Assembly: GCA_021780315.1 (NCBI GenBank)
Contig: JAJXYY010000047.1
Coordinates: 186,001 to 250,000, forward strand
DNA from: Acidobacteriota bacterium
GTDB taxonomy: Bacteria; Acidobacteriota; Terriglobia; Terriglobales; Acidobacteriaceae
Direction of reading: 5' to 3'
Length of the DNA: 64,000 bases
The notes beneath the pieces are model-generated. The model did not search any database. It was not told the origin of the DNA and saw only the letters and a list, made by a program, of their open reading frames with translations. Both the position numbers and the translations under genes were made by a program. Below are positions 59,666 to 64,000 of this stretch, in pieces. Numbering within the stretch: position 1 is the first letter of the stretch; each line of letters begins with the position of its first letter.

Positions 59666-60032
59666 CATCCTTATCATCGACGACGAAGACGATATCCGCG
59701 AAGTAGCCGCACTCTCACTCGAAGCCATCGCCGGATGGAACATCCTCACTGCTAGCTCCGGTAGAGAAGGTATGGTCGTCGCCGCTCGCGAAAATCCAGA
59801 CGCCATCGTCATGGACGTCATGATGCCCGAAGTCGACGGCCCCACCACCTTCGGACTCATGCAGCAAGACCCAGCCATCGCACACATCCCCGTCATCCTA
59901 CTCACCGCCAAGGTCCAGGGTGTCGACCAGCGCCGCTTCGCCAACCTCGGTGTCGCAGGTGTCCTCTTCAAGCCCTTCGATCCACTCACCCTCTCCCAGC
60001 AAATCTCAGAGACCCTCGGCTGGAAAGACTAA
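59658..60032 (+). CDS. Single-domain response regulator
   Basis: This 124-residue protein is a receiver domain only: D-D-E-D-D (8-12), phospho-acceptor D53 (V-M-D53-V-M-M-P-E), L-T-A-K switch residues and F-K-P-F at the end. There is no DNA-binding or enzyme output. It would carry phosphate between the hybrid kinase upstream and the Hpt protein downstream, or act on a partner by binding, like CheY-type regulators. Its start codon lies inside a perfect inverted repeat. Confidence 0.93.
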   Translation: MRRILIIDDEDDIREVAALSLEAIAGWNILTASSGREGMVVAARENPDAIVMDVMMPEVDGPTTFGLMQQDPAIAHIPVILLTAKVQGVDQRRFANLGVAGVLFKPFDPLTLSQQISETLGWKD

Positions 60033-60310
60033 CCCGCTTCCGCTAACCCAGCGGTGCCCCATCAAAACTCCTCCCACCTCTCTCCGCATCTCCCCCATCG
60101 CCCCGTTGCGCCATTCCCCTCCACCGCGATACAGTCATCCCAACAGCGGAAGGGTCATCCCCCTATCCCCCGCATCACCTCGACTACCCCCATAAAGTTG
60201 TAACCCAAACCCTGTCCCCAAACTCTTCGCAGCGTTACACTTCCATCAGTACAATCAGTGGCAAGAAAATGCACTCAAGCTGCAAAAAATTGCGATAAAG
60301 AAGACCCTCT

Positions 60311-60661
60311 ATGACTCCTGAAGCAGCTGCCAAGACCGACGCCCTCATCGCCAGCCTCTGGTCCAAAAATCTCCCCAAAACCATCGAGCGCCTCGATCTC
60401 CTCGACCGCTTCGCCCAGGCTGCCGCCTTCGGTCATCTCTCCGAACCAGACCGTCAGGAAGCCACCTCCATCTCCCACAAATTTGCCGGCTCACTCGGCA
60501 TGTACGGCTACCAGCGCGGCACCGAGATCGCCATGCAGCTCGAGCATCTCTTCCGCAACCTGCCCCCCGCCCAGCCCGACCTCATCACCCCGCTCACCGT
60601 CCAGCTCCGCCAGAGCATCTTCGCCGACACTCAGGAACCCAAAGTCGAACGCACCCAGTAG
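60311..60661 (+). CDS. Hpt-domain protein (phosphotransfer)
   Basis: This 116-residue all-helical protein has the Hpt signature S-H56-K-F-A-G-S-L-G with His56 as phospho-carrier. It has no other domain. Following a hybrid kinase and a receiver, it is likely the shuttle of the phosphorelay. AAGAAG precedes the ATG, and a TACAAT box lies about 56 nt upstream with a weak TTCGCA 18 nt before that, so it may be transcribed alone. Its end is 38 nt from a convergent gene. Confidence 0.85.
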   Translation: MTPEAAAKTDALIASLWSKNLPKTIERLDLLDRFAQAAAFGHLSEPDRQEATSISHKFAGSLGMYGYQRGTEIAMQLEHLFRNLPPAQPDLITPLTVQLRQSIFADTQEPKVERTQ

Positions 60662-60699
60662 CAAAGCCAGCGGGCGATGGACCATTAGCGCTCCCAGTC

Positions 60700-61926
60700 T
60701 TACTTGCCCTTCGCCTGCCCAGCCTTAGCCTTGCCAGACTTAGCCGCCAGCTCCATCTCACTGCCCGCCATCAAAAACGCCCCAATCCCCTTGCCATCGT
60801 TGGCAATTATCCGCTCGCCGATGTAGTACGCATACGACCCCGAGCGGTACGGCACCCCACCCAGCCCCGCACCCTTGATCGTCCCCGTCAGCTCTTCCAT
60901 TCCCTCCGGCCCGGTCCTCACAAACGTCTTCACCACTCCCTCCCAGCCTCGCCGCGCGCTCGCCCCATCGCTCACCGGCAGATACCCCATCCGTACCCCC
61001 TTCGCCAGCGCATACACGAACATGCAACTCGCCGACGACTCCGTAAAATTCCCCGCCTGCCCGCCCTTGTCCATCACCTCCCACCACAGCCCCGTCCCCT
61101 GGTCCTGGTACGCCACCATCGCGCCCGCTGTCTTCTGCAACACCCGCAGCAACTCCGCCCGCTCCGGACGCTCCGCTGGCATCCAGTCCAGCACATCCAC
61201 CAGCGCCATCCCATACCAGCCCATCGCCCGCGACCACACCTCCGGCGACAAACCCGTCTGCTTATCCGCCCACGCCATCTGCTTCGACTCATCCCACCCA
61301 TGCTTCAACAAACCCGTCTGCCCCACCTCCATGTGCGCTTCCATCAGCAGCAACTGCTTCGCAATATCGCTCCAGTCCCCCGGCTCATCAAACGTCGCCG
61401 CATACGCCGCTCGAAATGGCTCCGCCATATAAGCACTATCCAGCCACATCTGGTTCGGATAGATCTTCTTGTGCCAGTACCCCCCACTCGCAGTCCGCGG
61501 CTGCAACGCCAACTGCGCATGGATAAACTTCGCAGCCTTGGCATACTTCGCCTGCTTCGTCTCGCGGTACACCAGCACCACCGCACGGCCCATCTCCACC
61601 TCGTCCAGACTGTGCAGGTCCGTGCCATATCCCGTAATTGTTCCATCGTCGGTTACATATCGATCCACCGCTTCCTTTACATACTGGAAGTACCTCGCAT
61701 CCCCTGTCGCACGCCACTGTGCCGCCACACCATCCAGCAGCACTCCCTCCGTGTACCCCCACGCCCCCGGCCGGTTGTCCGTAGACACCACTCCCTGCGG
61801 AAACTCCTGCATCGCCGCAGCCGCCATCTTCACCACCACCGCATCCTGCGCACCCGCAACTCCAACCCCCACGCCAAACGCCACTACTCCCGCCAACGCT
61901 CCCCAACCCATCCAGCCCTTGACCAT
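60700..61926 (-). CDS. GH88/GH105 unsaturated rhamnogalacturonyl hydrolase
   Basis: This glycosidase of about 408 residues has a signal peptide (W-G-A-L-A-G-V-V-A-F-G-V-G-V-G-V-A-G-A near 5-25). The (alpha/alpha)6 barrel matches YteR/YesR-like enzymes that remove unsaturated galacturonyl residues made by pectin lyases. The conserved W-G-Y-T-E-G, D-L-H-S-L-D-E and G-Y-W-H-K-K blocks are visible. Together with the GH78 gene it suggests use of rhamnogalacturonan-type material. AAGGGG precedes ATG 61926; the frame is open to 61977. Confidence 0.9.
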   Translation of the reverse strand: MVKGWMGWGALAGVVAFGVGVGVAGAQDAVVVKMAAAAMQEFPQGVVSTDNRPGAWGYTEGVLLDGVAAQWRATGDARYFQYVKEAVDRYVTDDGTITGYGTDLHSLDEVEMGRAVVLVYRETKQAKYAKAAKFIHAQLALQPRTASGGYWHKKIYPNQMWLDSAYMAEPFRAAYAATFDEPGDWSDIAKQLLLMEAHMEVGQTGLLKHGWDESKQMAWADKQTGLSPEVWSRAMGWYGMALVDVLDWMPAERPERAELLRVLQKTAGAMVAYQDQGTGLWWEVMDKGGQAGNFTESSASCMFVYALAKGVRMGYLPVSDGASARRGWEGVVKTFVRTGPEGMEELTGTIKGAGLGGVPYRSGSYAYYIGERIIANDGKGIGAFLMAGSEMELAAKSGKAKAGQAKGK

Positions 61927-62059
61927 CGCTACGCCCCTTCGAATAAACCGAAAATCGAAACCACCAATCAATCGCACCTGAAGCTAAATCCAACCGATCG
62001 GCAAATCGTTCGCCACCAGCATACCGTCATCAGCCCACATCAGGCACCACCACTAAACC

Positions 62060-64000
62060 TCAGCTACACCCAACCGCGGTCCACACCCCTGCCGCCGTCC
62101 CACTCGCCCCGCTCACACTCAAATCCACAAAGCTCCCGGCGCCCACCGCCACACTGCCCGTCACCGCACACGAACCATTGCTCGCCGCCACACACGCCAA
62201 CGCCGTATCCACCATCGCTCCCGCTGTCCCCTGCCGCAACGTCACCGTCACCGCATTCGTCTGCTGCGAATACACCGTCAACGTCGTCGCCGTACACGCC
62301 GTCGGAACCCACGTCAGCACCATCGCCCCCTCGCTCGCACTCGCATTCGGATTATTCACCGAGTAGTAGCTGTAGTTGAACGAAACCGCATGGTACATCG
62401 ACAAAAACGCACTGCCAGCCGCACTCCCGCCACCCGAACCGTTCGTTCCCGCCGCGCCCTGCGGCAAGGTAAAGTTCAGCACCGCCGCACTCGCCGTCCC
62501 TGAGTTCGTTACCGTCGCCTGCGTCCCCGCCAGTCCCGTCGTCACCGTCCCAACGCTCACCGTCGCCGCCGCGCCCACCGGTCCCGAAGCCCCTGCACCA
62601 CCCTGCGCCGCCAGCACCCCCCAGGCCGCCGGATACAGGTCAGGCTCTAACCCCGTTCCCCCTGCCGTCGCCACATAGCTCGTCCCGCCAAACACCACCG
62701 CATCGCCCACCCCATATCCCGTACTCCCCACCCACGCCCCGCGATACACCAACCCTGCCGTGCCCGTAGCGCCAACCGGCCCCGCAGGCCCTACGGAACC
62801 CGCAGGCCCCACTGGCCCCATCGCTCCCGCAGGCCCAATCGCTCCCGCAGCACCCGCAGCACCCGCCACTGCCAGCACTCCCCAGAAACCCGGACTCACT
62901 CCCGGCGTATTCCCCGCATTCGATCCAGCCAGCGAGATATAACTCGCTCCCTGGTACGTCACCCCATCATTCAATCCGTAGTTCACCCCCGCCGCATACA
63001 CCCCGCGGTACACCAACCCCACCGCCCCCGTCGCACCCACTGGCCCCGCAGCACCCACCGGCCCCGCAGCACCCACACCCCCTGTCGCACCCGCTGGCCC
63101 CACCGCGCCCGTAGCTCCCGCTGGCCCCGCAACCCCCGCTGGCCCCGCAAAACCCGTAGGCCCCTGCAACCCCGTCGCCCCAACAGCACCCGCAGGGCCC
63201 ACAGCACCCGCCTGCGCCAAAACGCTCCAATACACTGGACTCACATCCGGCTGCCGTCCCACATTGCCCACCAGTGCGATATAGCTCGATCCTCCATACC
63301 CCACCGCATCACCCACCCCATACGTCGACCCCACCAGCCACCCACCCACAAAATGCACCGGAGGCCCTTGCGGTCCCGCCGCCCCCGCAGCACCAGCCAC
63401 TCCCGCAGGCCCCGCTGGCCCCACAACACCCGTAGCTCCGCTCGGCCCCGCCGGCCCCCGCGCCGCCAGCACCGCCCACTGCACCGGACTCAGGTCAGGT
63501 GCATTCCCCACATTCCCCGCCACCAACGAAACATACGTCGACCCCAGGTAGCTCACCGCATCATGCAACCCATAGTTCGTCCCCGCAACATAGCTCCCCA
63601 GATAATTCGCCACCGCTGGCCCCTGAGGCCCCGTCGCCCCGGGCGCTCCCACCGCTCCCGCTGGCCCCTGTGGTCCAGCCACTCCTGCCAACCCTGCCGG
63701 ACCAGTCGCTCCCGCCGCTCCCGTTGCCCCCACCCCACCCGCCGCCGCAAATAAACTCCACTGCCCCGGACTCAGATCCGGTGTATTCCCATGGTTTCCC
63801 GCCACCAGCGAAACGTACCCAGACCCACCATACAAAACACCATCTCCTGCACCATAATTGACCACCGCTGAGTACGCCCCCTGGAACGCCAATCCCACCG
63901 GCCCCTGCACTCCCTGCGGCCCCATCGGGCCCGAAAGCCCCTGCGCTCCCGGCGCTCCTGTCAACCCCTGCGCACCCGCCTGGCCTGCAATTCCCTGCAA
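62060..64000 (-). CDS. Collagen-like protein with five carbohydrate-binding-like modules (partial)
   Basis: This is 646 residues of a longer protein whose start lies beyond 64000; the opening TTG at the edge is not a start. Gly-X-Y collagen-type blocks alternate with five 50-residue modules (about 37-87, 130-181, 214-265, 328-379 and 416-466). Each module carries Y-G-x-x-D-x-V-x-Y-x-G-x-x-Y-x-x-x and a conserved W near the end, as in chitin-binding CBM5/12 domains. Collagen spacers vary from about 35 to 65 residues. The last 170 residues are a Ser/Ala/Thr beta domain with Cys pairs near the end. It probably forms an extracellular fibre or surface adhesin. Confidence 0.85.
   Translation of the reverse strand: MQGIAGQAGAQGLTGAPGAQGLSGPMGPQGVQGPVGLAFQGAYSAVVNYGAGDGVLYGGSGYVSLVAGNHGNTPDLSPGQWSLFAAAGGVGATGAAGATGPAGLAGVAGPQGPAGAVGAPGATGPQGPAVANYLGSYVAGTNYGLHDAVSYLGSTYVSLVAGNVGNAPDLSPVQWAVLAARGPAGPSGATGVVGPAGPAGVAGAAGAAGPQGPPVHFVGGWLVGSTYGVGDAVGYGGSSYIALVGNVGRQPDVSPVYWSVLAQAGAVGPAGAVGATGLQGPTGFAGPAGVAGPAGATGAVGPAGATGGVGAAGPVGAAGPVGATGAVGLVYRGVYAAGVNYGLNDGVTYQGASYISLAGSNAGNTPGVSPGFWGVLAVAGAAGAAGAIGPAGAMGPVGPAGSVGPAGPVGATGTAGLVYRGAWVGSTGYGVGDAVVFGGTSYVATAGGTGLEPDLYPAAWGVLAAQGGAGASGPVGAAATVSVGTVTTGLAGTQATVTNSGTASAAVLNFTLPQGAAGTNGSGGGSAAGSAFLSMYHAVSFNYSYYSVNNPNASASEGAMVLTWVPTACTATTLTVYSQQTNAVTVTLRQGTAGAMVDTALACVAASNGSCAVTGSVAVGAGSFVDLSVSGASGTAAGVWTAVGCS

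Noticed and set aside
1..64000. tRNA, rRNA, CRISPR, riboswitch, integrase or transposase genes
   Set aside because: I scanned the gaps by eye for cloverleaf arms, repeat-spacer periodicity and transposase motifs and saw none. A tRNAscan, Rfam or ISfinder search would settle it.

Overview
The window is 64 kb of a high-GC chromosome carrying about 64 protein genes. I see no tRNA, rRNA, CRISPR array, insertion sequence, integrase or phage module. Gene content points to an acidobacterium of the Terriglobia type (Granulicella/Edaphobacter/Terriglobus-like). Supporting signs are a DUF5117-type zinc metalloprotease, a YXWGxW-repeat protein, a PEP-CTERM protein, plant-polysaccharide hydrolases (GH78, GH88/105) and abundant small intergenic repeats. 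The assignment is an inference from gene families, not a database result. The + strand is C-rich along nearly the whole window. Plus-strand genes therefore use C-ending codons and minus-strand genes G-ending codons, and long spurious antisense frames are common.

Region by region. 1-10 kb: cold-shock protein, PHP-containing DNA polymerase X, a secreted unknown, heme O synthase with a DUF420 membrane protein, SSB, frataxin-like CyaY, a family 2 glycosyltransferase and a large secreted metalloprotease. 10-16 kb: acyl-CoA metabolism, with a stand-alone B12-binding domain (+), then on the minus strand a carboxyltransferase, an odd secreted protein, HMG-CoA lyase, enoyl-CoA hydratase, a thioesterase and an SDR. 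16-24 kb: nicotinamidase, an HD protein, a zinc-ribbon HTH regulator, then the envelope/isoprenoid cluster uppS-cdsA-orf-dxr-rseP. 24-28 kb: DHH phosphoesterase, an S45 acylase and a tandem hairpin-repeat array.

28-43 kb (minus strand): tsaE, an amine-oxidase-like flavoprotein, nnr, a DUF202 protein and a penicillin-binding transpeptidase. These are followed by a division and wall cluster murC-ftsQ-ftsA-ftsZ, which is split by an alpha-L-rhamnosidase gene between ftsA and ftsZ. 43-54 kb: acetamidase/formamidase, a YXWGxW protein, purine nucleoside phosphorylase, an M20 peptidase, uridine kinase, a probable ornithine-lipid set (OlsB-like plus two PlsC/OlsA-like acyltransferases), DUF2062, an S1/P1-like nuclease and nicotinate phosphoribosyltransferase. 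54-64 kb: a membrane-protein pair with a small XRE regulator, a PEP-CTERM protein, a deoxyhypusine-synthase-like enzyme, a hybrid kinase/receiver/Hpt phosphorelay, a GH88/105 hydrolase and a collagen-like protein that runs off the end of the window.

The most unusual signals are at the DNA level. (1) A small palindromic element lies in frame inside two unrelated genes, with base changes that preserve the hairpin; there is a degraded copy in a third gene and one intergenic copy. (2) A 7-bp repeat occurs inside one coding sequence and supplies the stop codon of another. (3) A recurring TANNNT hexamer lies 6-7 nt before nine start codons, which suggests leaderless transcripts. (4) Long perfect inverted repeats overlap start codons or start regions upstream of uppS and at a response-regulator gene.
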